Of a stretch of DNA of 64,000 nt, positions 43,234-55,126 are shown one piece after another. The notes beneath the pieces were generated by a model that saw only the letters and a program-made list of their open reading frames with translations, did no database searches and was not told where the DNA came from. The translations under genes were made by a program, and so were the position numbers. Source of the stretch: Calendula officinalis (taxonomy: Eukaryota; Streptophyta; Magnoliopsida; Asterales; Asteraceae). Each line of letters opens with the position of its first letter. Within the stretch, counting starts at the first letter, position 1. Location of the stretch: NCBI GenBank assembly GCA_963853835.1, contig OY970825.1, positions 83,165,942-83,229,941 on the forward strand, read 5' to 3'.

Positions 43234-46192
43234 GCTGACTTGAGGGATTTGGATTCACAAGGGGTGAATTCAAACTCAAGTTTGAGTTACGAGTTTTTAA
43301 AATGAGAAATGAGTAAAATATTTTATGAGTAACGATTCCACATCAAGTATACAGCATGTCACGTCGACCTCTCGCTTTTCATGCTGCCGGTAATATTTAA
43401 GAGCTTTTATTTATTTAGGAATTTCGTTGTATTCTGAGTTTTGAGGATTGATAAATATGAAATTGTTGTTATTATTTTTAGTAGAATTCTGATTTAACTC
43501 TGATTGTATTTCGCGATGAGGATCGTTTTTCTGAGTATATTTTCAGTGCATGTGCGTTGTACATGCTAAAAATTATAATTTCATAAAATTTTATATTATC
43601 TACGAGATTTTATAATTCTGAGAAATTTTAACCAAAAGAGGTAATAAATGGATATGAAATTATGATATAAATTCCATAAATTATTTGATGAGAACATGTT
43701 TTGGGTAAATCAGAAATGAGGAGTAATAAATTTTTCATATTGAGAAAATATTAAAATATTTCGTTTTGGAAAAACACTTAATAAAAAGAGTTATTGAAAC
43801 GAGTAAACTGTGAAATGAGTAAATGTTAGATATTTTTATGATCAACTGATTCAAAGAATATTTTTACGATGGTTTATCAAGTTGAGTAAAACGAAAATAC
43901 CGAGAACATATTTTTATGAAAAAAAAAATTATTCTAAATTGATAATTATTTGAAATTATTTACATTTGAGCTAGACGAGAAATCTTAACTATAATTGGCT
44001 TTTATTTTTATCTGTTATTTCAGAGTCATTTTAGTTTTTAATTTTAAAACTTTAGTTGGATTAAACATGTTTTTAAGCATTAGATTATCATTTGAGATTT
44101 TAATTAGTGAAACCTTTTCAGTTATTCATCAAATTAAAAAAATTTAAATTTCAGAGAATTTCGGGTGTTTTAAAATCTTTGGATAAAATTAAAAAAAAAG
44201 GTTTATAAAGAGGTGAGACGTGATGTATTGAGAAAATATTTTTACTAAGAAAATAATAAGCTGAGATTTATTAAATTTGAGTTTAAATGAGAAAACCTTT
44301 AAACTAAGTGATTTAAATAGCTGAGGGTGAAAATCCATAATTTTTAAATGTGAATAACGCGTAAATAAGAGATTATTAAATCAAATTTGATTAAGAATAT
44401 TTTTATATAAATATTTTTAAATTTTAATTCCTTTTAAATATTTACTCTCTAATTGGATGATTTTTTTTATATATATGTATTTTAATGCTGACTCACATAA
44501 AAAAAAATTATGAGAAAAAAAAAGAGAGGTGAAAATTTTATTTATTTTAAGAGAGTATTTATTGAAGCGAGTTATTAATAATTAATAATGTGGGTTAATG
44601 AGAAGCAATCAAGTCGAGTAAATGTGAATTATTAACACGGGCTAAAAGAAATATAAGCGAATCGAGATAGATGAGAAACTACTAACCGAGACAATCGAAC
44701 GAGATTTATACTGTGAAAGCAGCTAAAATCTGAAATTTATGCGAATCTGAGTTATGAGTATAACGTATGAGATTAAATATACGTATGATTTCTGAGTAAT
44801 GTTTATAAGATTTTGAGTACACACAGCTGGGTGCATATTTGTTATTATCATATATGGAAAATAATTTTTTCTTTCTTCTTAGTGTGATTTGTTGGTGGAT
44901 TTTGTGTGGGAAGTTGTGAACTTTGGGATTGACTCGTGACCAAACAAAAGTATGTGTTGAGAGTAATAGAGGGCCCCTATTACTGTCCACACTTGACTTT
45001 TGGTTGGTTATGGGGAGATTTTGAGGGGAACGATGGACCAATGTTTGTTATTGTGAATTTAGTATGTGTATCCTAATTGCTTTAGTCACTACATGCTTGC
45101 TTGTTTTATTCTAGTAGAGAATGTCAGTTCCAAACTCGAGGACGAGTTTTACTCCAAGTGGAGTTGAGCAAGGGTAAAAAGGGAAATAGCTAAGAAATAA
45201 TTATCATCAACTATTATTTATAAATATTATGTGCATGATGCTTATGAATGGAGGTTTTATTCTTCTGAGATTCATATACATGGTTAAAGAATTTATAAAA
45301 GTAATAATTGAATTGAGTAACTAAGGGTGATTAAATTCATTTTATAGTGTAACTATCAAATCGAGTTGTTGTGAATAATTAAATTTATTCTATGGGGTAA
45401 TTATGGAGTTTATAAAAAAAAACTGATAATAATAAACTGAGATTTATTTAAGCTGAGCGAAATTGTGCAAATGAGAAGTAACAAATATTATAATTATATA
45501 ATTAATGAGATAAGTATACATATTCTAGTGTGTTTATAAATGCGATAATGAGATAAGGAGAATTTATAAAGTAACGAGAAATTACTAATGTGTCGGATAT
45601 GAGGAAATGAGTTAAAATGAGGTTGTTAATTGGAGTTGGTAATGAACTATTAAAACGAGCTAAATGAGAATTTTATTTTGATGAATTATTGAGTAAAATT
45701 TTGAGTTTACAAGGAAATTTATAAATCGAGTTAAGGGAGCAAGTTACTAAAATGAGTTAAAAGAGAACGTTTAAATTAATCGGAAGTTTTGTATAAAATT
45801 TTTAAGGTGTTATAAAATTTTATAACAATTTTATTTGTGAGTAATATTTTTTTTTTTGAGCTATCAAATATAATGGTTTATTATTAATTATTGTACATCT
45901 AAATTATAATTTTTTGAAGTGTTATAAAATTTTTATGAGAAAATTTAAAATAGTGAGCAATATATTTTATCAACAATATATGTAATTAGTAAATTATTGA
46001 ATGGAGAGTGGTTAGTGATTTAAGTAAATGAGGAATATATTAAGTGAAGTTAACAATAAAATTTTGTTGCTTTAGTGAGAAAATCTAAAAGATAAGAAAG
46101 CATTAAATTAATGAGCAATGAGAAAATCTTTAAGTTAGAAAAAAAAAAGGGTAATTGAGTATTAAGTAAATGAGAACTATTGATTGATTCCT

Positions 46193-46224
<32 letters not shown>

Positions 46225-46889
46225 ACAAAATTTTACTTAAATACTTTTCTATTTGTTAAAAAGTGGGTAATATGAGTTTAATGAGTAAACATGTGGGCGA
46301 AATAATCAAAAGAAGTTAAAAGTCGACTCGTGGGAAGTCGTTAAACGAGGTTGAAATAAGTTGTTAGTATAGAATGCGATAAGTTAAAAGTTGAATTATG
46401 GAAATTTTAATCGAGTGTATTTGGAATATATGCAACATGAGAAATTTGGGGAGATATATATAATACTGAAATAATACGTCATAATTATTGGTACATATAT
46501 TTTAATAATTAATCAGAGGTGACTTAATATATATAAATGAGTAGATGAGTGATGAATCAGATATGGGTAATTATGCCTTTTCATGATTATATATGAGTTT
46601 CATGCGTGGTAGGTAACACTATTGCTGGTATGTATTTTACCTTTTGAGTTATATTCCCGAGATATTTTTGCGATTATTTTCTGAGTTAGACTTCTGAGTT
46701 ATATTTCTGGGTCATATTTTTTAGATATATACCTGAGTATATAAGAATTCTATGTGATATGCACATATTTCATGTGAATAATTTACTATTTTTGTATATA
46801 TTGATAATGGTGTAAACCACTAAATTGCTTATTATGCCTGAGCCAAACTGATGTTCCATAGAGTAGAGGACCTTTCTGAGCCATTATTG
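43234..46889 (+). other. Non-coding interior of D
   Basis: AT-rich sequence with dense GAGTAA, GAGTTA and TGAGAAA words and an A-run at 46193-46220. MSRRPLAFHAAG can be read from an ATG near 43357, perhaps a gag start, and stops at once. GAGGACGAGTTTTACTCCAA at about 45139 repeats in diverged form at about 47464, just before the 3' LTR, so one may be a copied 3' end. A poly(A)-like block and A/T runs may vary between individuals. Confidence 0.6.
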
Positions 46890-47330
46890 ATAGAGATTTG
46901 TTTATGATAATACGTTTTATGTTACTAAAGTGTATCACGGGTGTTTGATTGAGCCATGCGGAAAGAAATTCCCCATTAACTCTATCCCTATCGCCATGAG
47001 AGCGCCGTGTGTGGTTCTGAGTATGGATTGATGGCCGAGTACTACGTCGAGATCATCTGACATCATCAACAAATCGGTAGCAAATTTCCAAGTGGAGTTG
47101 AATCGGAGATTCAATGCGACGTTAATCGCTGAGTGCAGGGACCGTGTTCGGCTGAGAGGGTAAGAAGACATCTTCAGCATGGTGTCGCGAGTAATTTGTG
47201 TATATTATTGACACCATTCTCGACGTGAAACCAAGATCCTTAAAGAGCGTTCATTTTTGTCTTATCGCCTTGCGCCGCTAAAATTGGGAGATTTGTTCGA
47301 GCAGTTGCCGTAGTCGGAGTATATTCTGAC
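46890..47330 (+). pseudogene. Protease-to-RT junction relic in D
   Basis: Across frames one can read KKFPINSIPIAMRAPCVVLS then MD(stop)WLMAEYY, like the end of a Gypsy retropepsin (IPI..FDVVLGMDWL). QCDVNR..GPCSAERVRRHLQ follows, like the linker before RT, then SYRLAPLKLGDLFEQL near 47265-47310, like the RT entry (YRLAP.E...L..QL). All parts are frameshifted. The match is from memory of the family pattern and is moderate. Confidence 0.5.
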
Positions 47331-47494
47331 CGAGTAGTCCACCCTAAGTAGCGTCTTTTTATTTATAACCTTTTTGTGTCTTTCCATTTGAAGATGTGTG
47401 ACGTTAGCGAAGAATTTGAGATGTGAGACCGCTACCCTATGCTTCTTCCGACAAATGACTTCGAGGACGAAGTCTATTTCAAGTGGAGTTGAGT

Positions 47495-49793
47495 TGTAAC
47501 GTCCCGAAATTTCTGATAAATAAATATTACCCTAACCCTTTAAATTGAATAAGTTAGGGAGTAATTTTATGATTTGGTCATATTTCTGTTCCTACCAAAT
47601 TTATTACTATCATGAAATATATGCATTTGTTTTGTCCTTTACTTGTCTTAACTTCCGAGTGAGGGTATTAATTATGTCGGGTCATAGCAATCAGTTGTAA
47701 GGTCCGAACTTGTGTAGTTCCTTTTGGGCTCATCCATTTGTCCGAAGTGGGCTCAAGTAAAAAGAGGTCCGAATGAATAATAGGGGTGTTGGGCTTGCGT
47801 TTTACTAGCTGGGCTGTTGAGCCCATTTTTCGTTTTTCCCGGCTAAGGTATTCCACGTTATTTCATATCATAATAATAATATAAATATTGTTCTTTGGGA
47901 ATTAACCCTAGCCGTTTTTTTCTCTTCATCCGATTCTCTCCTTTCCTGGTATACCCCTTCCCAAGAAGTGTAAACCACCTCCTCCGCCGTATTTATTTTC
48001 CGATCAAAACTACACCATTTCCACCGGAGAAGCCACAGTAATCCGCTTACTGTTAACACTACCACCACCGCAGCTTATTACCACTATTCCGATCGGTTTC
48101 CGGCTAAGTTTTGCTTACCGTCGTTCGGGTTTGCCGCCACTGCAGCCGTGAACGCCACCGCCACCATCTTAATCTTCTGTTGTTAACGCCACCGTGAGTT
48201 TTTCCATTTTCTGCTACACAATACATCTCCTCATTTCATCCGAAAAACTTTCCCGTTCACACTCCACTGTCGTGAACTCCATAGCTTCCATTAGCTCCGG
48301 CGAAGCCTGCCACCGTGAGCTCCTTAGTTTCTGATTACTCCGGCGAGGTCTGCCGCCACCACCGCCATACATTTTGGTTCCGTCGCTGTACGTTCCGGGC
48401 TCCGGTAAACTTCGTTTCCTGGTGACTTTGTATTATTCCATTCGAGCAAGTCTTCTAATTGATGGTGTTTGCGTTTTTCCGGTAGGGCTCGAACAAAAGA
48501 TGATTTGAGGGTAGTAGCTATGGCAGCCGGTGTTTGGGATAACGAATCGAGCTCGAGCACTTTGACGGTGGCACTCTACCGTATTCTGTTTCACCAAAGT
48601 AAGTAGGCTCGAAGTCCTTGTTTATTCCGAAGACTGAGTATAAGGTTCTTTTGGTAAGCTATTAAGAAATCTGCTAGTCTTTTTTCTTCATTTTTTCCAT
48701 TTGTTTTCTTTTGCCAATCTGAGGAATCGAGAATTGGGTGTGGTGGGTTTATGGTCTCAAGCAAACTATATTGCAAGGAAAGTTTTTGTGACAATTACTA
48801 TATTATAAGAGGAAAAGTTTCTAATATTATATTTATATAAGAGAAAAGTTTATTATTATTAAACTAAGAGAAAAGTGATTTTATTTAATCAAGGGAAATA
48901 TTTAATTAGTCTCTAATCAAGAGAAAAACATTTTACGAGTCTGAGTTGGGTTTTGATCTGAATTATCTTTTGTGCCTTAGGACCGTTTAGACGTAAGCTG
49001 GACAGTAGGGTAGACTGTTGAGAGGTCTTCGGAGCTTACGTTTCTCGAGGTGAGTATTCTCACCGTGTATTCAGTTTTAACTTTATACATGCATGACTTA
49101 CGTGTTACATTACTTGCACCATATTTGCTATCTGAGTTATCTGTTATCTGAGTTATCTGTGATCTAGCATCTTGTGTTCTGAGTTTCTGAGTTCCGAGTT
49201 TCTGAGTTTTGAGTTAAACATATACATAATATATCTGACTTGACACCGAAGAGCACTGGTGTCAGACGTTTTGACTTGGCACCGAAGAGTACTGGTGCCA
49301 GGCCTTTTTACTCACACCGAAGAGTACAGGTGTTGAGGTGGTGTGAGGCGGGTCGAGGTTGATCTCTCGTCCCAAGTCACCCTAGCGCGCTATATAAATC
49401 TGAGTAATAAAATCTGAGAAATAAATCTGAGTAATTAATCGAGTAGATTCTGAGTAGGAGTACACCGATGTGCCCTCATGTGTTGTATGTTATGATTGTT
49501 TGCATTTTGAGAATTATTCACTCAGCTTCCCCAGCTGACCCCTATTTCCCCCACATTGTTTCAGGTACCAGCAGAGGAAAGGAGAAGGTGGACGGTTGAC
49601 CGCTGTAACTTTCATTACCGATGTGGACGGCATTTAATATTTAAAAACACTTAATTTTAACTATTTCCGCATTAAATACATTTTTAAATGAAAATACTAT
49701 TATTGAGATTTAATTATTCAAGTTATTGGGACCTTTTGATTATAATTTTATTTTCAAAAATTTTAAAAATCTTGTAAATTTTAGGGTTTTACA
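47495..49793 (+). repeat. 3' LTR of D
   Basis: This copy matches 40920-43218. It is preceded by a weak purine tract AAGTGGAGTTGAG (47482-47494) and ends GGGTTTTACA, then TSD ATAGT. Confidence 0.96.
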
Positions 49794-49941
49794 ATAGTCT
49801 TTGTTGGTAGTGAGATCTTGGCCCGTTTGTTGTATTTTGTATAGTTGTTATCTGTTTAGAATGGTTAATTGTAATTAGATAGTTATTAGAAAGTTGTTCG
49901 TTTTGATTGGTGGGATTTCTTGGCCCGGTCGTTACATTACA

Positions 49942-51760
49942 TTCTGTTGTATACGTTTTGCCACACGATCATTAAGGATCACGGGAGTGTATTGGAGAAG
50001 CGTGTTCCTGATGAAACACCATTTTCTCATCATCCCTATAATCTCAAAATGTCTGTCGAGTATGCTAGCTTAGACGATATTTTGAAGCAAAACGAGATTG
50101 TTATCGATGATTTGCCCATATACGCAGTGGCCACAGACATTATGAGCAATGATAACATGGAACCATGTACTATTGTTGAGTACAATGGATTGGTCTATGG
50201 AAACACACAATCCTGGTAAAATTGGATTCCTTACTTAAAGGATGAGTGTTTGGACTTGTTGCTCCAACACCACCTAATGCTAAACCAACTGATTATAAAT
50301 CGGTATTCGTAAGGAAGCGTTACGAGAATAATGAGATTGTATGATACACAGCTCACCTCGTGGCGCTAGGCTTCTCTCAAACGCCCTGGTATTGATTACG
50401 AGGAGATGTATTCTCCCGTAAGGGATGTTATAACGTTCCACTACTTACTCGGTTTAGTAGTTTCCGAAAAACTGAATATGCAGCTTATGGATGTGGTCAC
50501 ACCTATCTCTATGGGGATCTTGACAAAGAGATACATATGAAAGTCCCCTATGGCCTCAAGTTGCCTGAATCAAGTAGTTCCAGACCACGGAACATGTTCT
50601 CGATACGACTGAGATGATCACTTTTTGGATTAAAATCCAGACGGATGTGGTATACCCGTCTAAGTGAGTACTTGATCAGAATGGGATATTTAAATATTGA
50701 GATATGCACATGCGTGTTTATAAATATATCCACTTCAGGATATGTTATTATCGCAGTCTATGTAGATTATTTGAATCTCATGCGATCCTGAAGAAGGAAT
50801 TCGAGATGAAAGATCATGGGAAAACGCGGCACTGGCTCGACCTTCAGATCGAGCATCGTGAAGATGTGGTTTTTCCTCCATCAAGAGAATTACACTCTAA
50901 AGGTGTTAAGACGCTTTAGTTGCCATGACACAAAACCTCTATCTACTCCCATGGTCATTCATTCTCTAGACATTAAAAGGGACCAATTCCATCCAAATGA
51001 GGATGATGAAGAGATATTGAGCCATGAGTGTTTATCTCTCGGTGCCATAAGCGCAATATGGTACTTCACCCAATGTACTAGACTGGACATCTTGTTTGTT
51101 GTGATATGTATGACTAGGCATAGCAATGCGCCAACACGCCACCATTTAAATGGTCTTAAAGACATCTTCCGTTACTTTAAAGGTAGTACGGATATGGGCT
51201 TAATCTATCCCTACGCGTAATCGAATGGATCAAATGTGATTGATACTCGAGATAACGCGACCCTTAAAGGCTATGCCAATGCAGTTTACTTATCAGACCT
51301 GCACAAGGGACGTTCCCAATCTGGTTATGTCTGTACCACATGGAATGTGGTGATATCCTAGAGGTCTTGTAAATGGACTCTAGTTGGTAATTCGACGAAT
51401 CACTCAGAACTACTCGCGCTTGTTGAGGCGAATAGAGAGTGTGCATGGCTTTGAGATGTAAGATACCATATTCGAAGTAAATGTGGTTTGGCTTATGATC
51501 CCAGTTAACCAGTTGTCATATATGAAGATAACACCGTTGTTATCGATCAAATGAAACATGGCTATATCAAAACAGGATAACACCAAACACATATCGCCGT
51601 AATTGTTCTTTACACATGAACAACAAGCATTTCAAAATATTGAAGTGCAACATATTGGATCAAATAAGAATCATGCAGACTTGTTCACCAAGTCACTGCC
51701 AAAGTATTGTTTCCAAAACATGTCAAAGGTATTTGACTCAGGAAAGTCTCTAAGCTACAT
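49942..51760 (+). pseudogene. Copia E pol, part 3: reverse transcriptase and RNase H
   Basis: After the second TTCTG copy the linker reads HDHGSVLEKRVPDE-like sequence, then RT signatures: VVSEKLNMQLMDVV, DLDKEIYMKVPYGLKLPES, SGRMWYTRLSEYLIRMGY, VYVDYLNL (the catalytic YVDD is changed to YVDY) and FEMKDHGKTRHWLDLQIEH. RNase H follows: THYTKVLRRFSCHDTKPLST-like, CTRLDILFVV, DIFRYFKGSTDMGLIYPYA, SCKWTLVGNSTNHSELLAL-like, then NKNHADLFTKSLPK near 51660-51700. Several stops and shifts occur. Loss of the second active-site Asp alone would kill RT. Confidence 0.88.
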
Positions 51761-51800
51761 AAATGACATATATCATGCACATAGTTGTGTACGAATAACG

Positions 51801-51984
51801 ATTGCATCCTGATGTATGCCTTGCACCCTGTTGAGTGCAGATGATGATTGCATCCTGATGTATGTTTTGCACCATGTCGAGTGCGGATAATGATTGCATC
51901 CTGACGTATGCTTTGCCCCCTGTTGAATGAGAATAATAATTGCATCATGACGTATGCTTTGCACCTTGTTGAGCGCATGTGAGG
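51801..51984. repeat. 46-bp tandem repeat, four copies, 3' of Copia pol
   Basis: ATTGCATCCTGATGTATG starts at 51801, 51847, 51893 and 51939, an exact 46-bp period. Each unit also holds TTTGCACC.TGTTGAGTGC. It lies between RNase H and the polypurine tract. Confidence 0.95.
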
Positions 51985-52235
51985 GGGAGCATCCCGACGA
52001 ATTATTGTGTACTCTTTTTTGCTTTACTTCAAGGGTTTTGTCCCATTGGGTTTACCTTGACAAAGTTTTTAATGAGATACTAACAGTACCCTTTCTCACT
52101 ATGAATTGTTGAAGTCAGGGGGAGTATCCAGTTGAATACTTATTAACCATTGTGCACTCTTTTGTCCTTCGTTAGAGTTTTTGTCCCAATGGGTTTTCTC
52201 TAAACAAGGTTTTAATGAGGCACACCATATATGGT
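51970..52235 (+). repeat. Duplicated GGGGGAG module in Copia 3' UTR
   Basis: About 51970-52080 and 52117-52225 share GGGGGAGYATCC, TTGTGYACTCTTTT, TTTTGTCCCA.TGGGTTT and AAGTTTTTAATGAG or AGGTTTTAATGAGG in order. Each begins with a polypurine-like GGGGGAG, giving three such tracts before the LTR together with 52257-52265. Confidence 0.8.
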
Positions 52236-52256
52236 TCGGCGTAAATCTAAGCAACC

Positions 52257-52265
52257 AAGGGGGAG
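52257..52265 (+). promoter_or_regulatory. Polypurine tract of Copia E
   Basis: AAGGGGGAG directly precedes the 3' LTR start at 52266. Confidence 0.88.
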
Positions 52266-53068
52266 TGTTGTAACTCATACTGTAATGTTGTTGATTAGGA
52301 TTTATGACCTTCATAAGTGTGCATTATGTAATACTTAATCATAGTCATAAGTAAACTTTATGTGCATAAAGTCTACAACCATTTCCTACCCTATATATAG
52401 GGCTGCCGAAAATAACCAAAACCCGCTCTACCCGCCCGACCCGTTTGGAATTTGGTAGACCGGGTCGGGTAGTTCGGGTAACGGGTAGAAACATTTGGGT
52501 ATCGGGTAACCCGAATATAATACGGATTGGGTATAAGGTAATATTTTAAGTTGGCGGGTATACCCGAAATAACCGAATTTTATTATAAGCAATTTTTAAA
52601 GGTAATATTTTACAATTTTATAAATAAAATAAGATCGTCATGTTTGTAGTCCATGAATTTCATTTAAACGTCAATGATATAGTCTCATGTTGGTTGGAGT
52701 TTGGTAAGATTACGAACAAATATTGTATATTAAGATCGGAATATAAACATAGTGGTCCCCGACAGTACAAGGGTGCAAATTCTCGGGTATTAGTGGATAT
52801 ACCCATACCCGACCCGTTACCCAAACTACTCATATCCAAATACCCGAATTTAATTTGGTTTGGGTATTGGGTATTTTTTATATTTGAAAAAACCGAGCTA
52901 CCCGAAACCCAAAAGTTATACCCGATCAACACCCCTACCTATATATATGGGTGTATCTCATGTATCTTGAGTATTCCTTGTATCCTCTTTACCATATTGT
53001 AACACATAAACATGTCTAATGAGAATGTTAGATTAATTCCTTGAGTTGAGCTACTTTGGCTTACAACA
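52266..53068 (+). repeat. 3' LTR of Copia E, interrupted
   Basis: It matches the 5' LTR on both sides of an insertion at 52400-52938. It ends GGCTTACAACA at 53068, followed by TSD ATAAC. Confidence 0.92.
52400..52938. mobile_element. CGGGTACCCG-rich repeat inserted in the 3' LTR of E
   Basis: The 539-bp segment is flanked by the 9-bp duplication CTATATATA (52391-52399 and 52939-52947), although the target is low-complexity. Both halves are crowded with CGGGT and ACCCG words (for example CCGGGTCGGGTA and CCCGACCCGTTACCC), so they can pair. It ends CAACACCCCTAC. No coding capacity. A 9-bp TSD would fit a Mutator-like element, but no clean terminal inverted repeat is present. Confidence 0.6.
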
Positions 53069-53073
53069 ATAAC

Positions 53074-53383
53074 GTATATATAGCAAATTAAACTTGTTTA
53101 TAAATAAGTAGTTAAAATGAACTTTTATGTATGAAAAGTGATTTTAACCAGAAAAATATTTTACACACCACAACATATGTTTTGCTATATTTATATAGTC
53201 TACTTTAAGACTTATCTAGTATAGTGAATGAAGTAGTTTTTATAATATATACTGTATAGAGGTAATATTGGTTCATACCACTTGTGCCTATCCATGTGCC
53301 CACAAATTTAATAATGACAAGTGTTGAAATCAATGGATGATATGAGGAAAGAGAACTAGTAGACTACACATGTCAAACTTATA
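53074..53383. other. No recognised feature
   Basis: AT-rich sequence to the right of Copia E. Nothing recognisable. Confidence 0.55.
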
Positions 53384-53694
53384 TTTCCTCTGTTTCAAAA
53401 TAAGTGGTGTACTTGAGCTTGCACGTTTTTGAGGCAAAATATGATAATTAAGATTAATTAGATTAAATTGGATAGTTAGTGCAAGATGAGTCCACATATT
53501 TGGCTTAAGGTGAAGTTAATGATGTTTAAAAGTAAAAATAAGGGTAAATGGGTAATTTCACTTTATTAAATGAGAAAGTTAATAAATGTGAATCGTACTA
53601 TTTTTTATTAAATAAGGAAAGTTTTCAAAATTTATCACTTATTTTAAAACACCACACAAAAATAGTGTATCACTTATGTTAAAACAAAAGAAAT
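53384..53694. mobile_element. Degraded Stowaway-like MITE
   Basis: The left end TTCCTCTGTTTCAAAATAAG and right end CACTTATGTTAAAACAAAAG are imperfect inverses and related to the clean Stowaway-like element at 61531-61843. A second end-like CACTTATTTTAAAAC (about 53635) lies inside. Boundaries approximate. Confidence 0.65.
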
Positions 53695-54279
53695 GTGTGA
53701 ATAGGATTACAAGTAAAAAGAAAATATAAAACTAAATATCAATTCTCATCTATATATTAACTTCCATTATTCCATTATGTATATATCTAAATAAATGTCC
53801 TATCCTCAAGAAATTTCTTTAATTATATTATAAAGAGTTTTTTAATAAACCTTTAAGAAGATATAGCAAAACTTTTCGCATAATTTGGCGAAGCTTAATT
53901 TCAATAATCATATCTAACTTGTTTGTCTTTTTATGTATTTTACGGAATTGATTTTGCTACAAATGGAAACATTAAACACACACCAATACACGATATTTGC
54001 TTTTCTTATCTTCAAATTGTTTTGCACTTCTTATTTTCTCATGATTGGACAATAAACAACTTATATATTTCACAAATTTAAGTATACTTGAATACAAATG
54101 AAATACTTCAAATGTTATTTTCATTTTTTTTTTGTTCGTTACTCCCAACGATTTTCCATGTATTTTCAGCATATAAATAAGATAAAAGGAAATTAAAAAA
54201 TAAATTATAGAGATTGTCCAAACCTTTTCAATTCTTCAAGTTTTATTCAAACTTTTTTTTTTCAATATCTTTTGTCATG

Positions 54280-54609
54280 TAGAGCATCTCCAGCCATAGT
54301 CTTTATAAAATTCTCTTCATCCTTACAAATTATGGGATCATTCACTCTAAACAACATGCTAACTCCAATTATTCACTATATTCTTCTCTTCAAAACACTT
54401 CAAAACCCAATGAGACCCACATTCTAGTAACAATTATACTCACATTGCAAAGTGGGGGTCCATGGATAGAATTAATACCCTCTCACTTCATATATAGAGT
54501 GATTTTTAAGAAACCTTATATTTTAAGTGAATGATAAAGTTAAGTTGTAGATGAAAAAACTCTAAATGTAGAGATTAAGTTGTGATAGAGTGTGATTGGA
54601 GATGCTCTA
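54280..54609. mobile_element. MITE with AGAGCATCTCCA termini
   Basis: The left end TAGAGCATCTCCAGCC and right end GATTGGAGATGCTCTA are inverted repeats over about 13 bases, enclosing 330 bp of non-coding AT-rich sequence. This terminus type is common among plant PIF/Harbinger or hAT MITEs. I could not fix the TSD, so the superfamily is open. Confidence 0.72.
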
Positions 54610-55126
54610 ATTTATAAGTTTTTTTCTAAACGCCATACTACTATTAATATTAACTTATTTATTTACGAGTTTTGTTAAAAACAATTCTTAGATCAGTTTT
54701 TAAGGGGTAATCATATATATATAACGTTTGTTCAGTGGAAATAAAAAAAAAACAAAAGAAAATAAGACATAAAATTTAGAAAAAATGATTAAAATTTTCA
54801 AAGAAAATAATAATAATAATAATAATATTTTTATCATTTTGACAAAAAAATAGAAAGCAGAACTAAAGAATAAAAGGTTGGAAATAAAGAACTTCACAAA
54901 TGAAAAACTACTAAAAATATTTTTTATTTGCTCAAAAATGTAAAACTAAATTGCATTTCTACATCTTCAAGGAACCACCATTAAGCCAAGAGTTGAGCCA
55001 TTTGACCATGGGCTTTGTAGGCCCTGCTTCCTTTTCTTCCAGCATGTAGAAACGATGGTGACAAGCTTACGTGGCAAATGGTTATTGGCTTGAAAGCCCG
55101 AAAACTCAGGAGTCAAGACCACGCAT

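Larger units (their letters stand above)
40920..49793 (+). mobile_element. Young non-autonomous LTR element D (Gypsy-derived)
   Basis: LTRs at 40920-43218 and 47495-49793, each 2299 bp, are offset by exactly 6575. The one difference I noticed is G/T at 43213/49788. TSD ATAGT is at 40915-40919 and 49794-49798. PBS 43222-43233. The 4.3-kb interior has no long frame, only a decayed protease-RT junction near 46890-47330, so transposition would need enzymes from a relative. It is the youngest layer of the stack. The PBS and pol trace suggest a Tekay-like chromovirus parent; lineage is inference. Confidence 0.95.
38770..49936 (+). mobile_element. Solo LTR C, split by element D
   Basis: It runs from TGTAACATACGCG to CCCGGTCGTTACA. 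TSD TTACA is at 38765-38769 (the last five bases of LTR B) and 49937-49941. Minus element D and its TSD it is 2288 bp. No internal region. The core ACTCACTAAGCTCGTTGTAG (40731) resembles that of LTR families A and D in the same orientation, which supports plus orientation. It contains the 15-nt palindrome cluster at 38949-39128. Confidence 0.88.
20612..53068 (+). mobile_element. Ty1/Copia element E, host of the nested stack
   Basis: LTRs at 20612-20866 and 52266-53068 (the latter carrying a 539-bp insertion) share TGTTGTAACTCATA..GGCTTAYAACA ends. The flanks are ATAAT (20607-20611) and ATAAC (53069-53073), a 5-bp TSD with one change. Ten differences were counted by eye over 255 LTR positions. 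Pol is in Copia order (protease, integrase, RT, RNase H) but split into three blocks: 22725-23943, 33892-34394 and 49942-51760. Removing the insertions restores collinearity. All blocks carry stops and shifts, so the element is dead. It is the oldest layer of the stack. Confidence 0.93.

Noticed and set aside
34395..49936. B and C as the two LTRs of one large element
   Set aside because: Their sequences and orientation differ, and each has its own TSD (TTCTG and TTACA). Two separate solo LTRs fit better.
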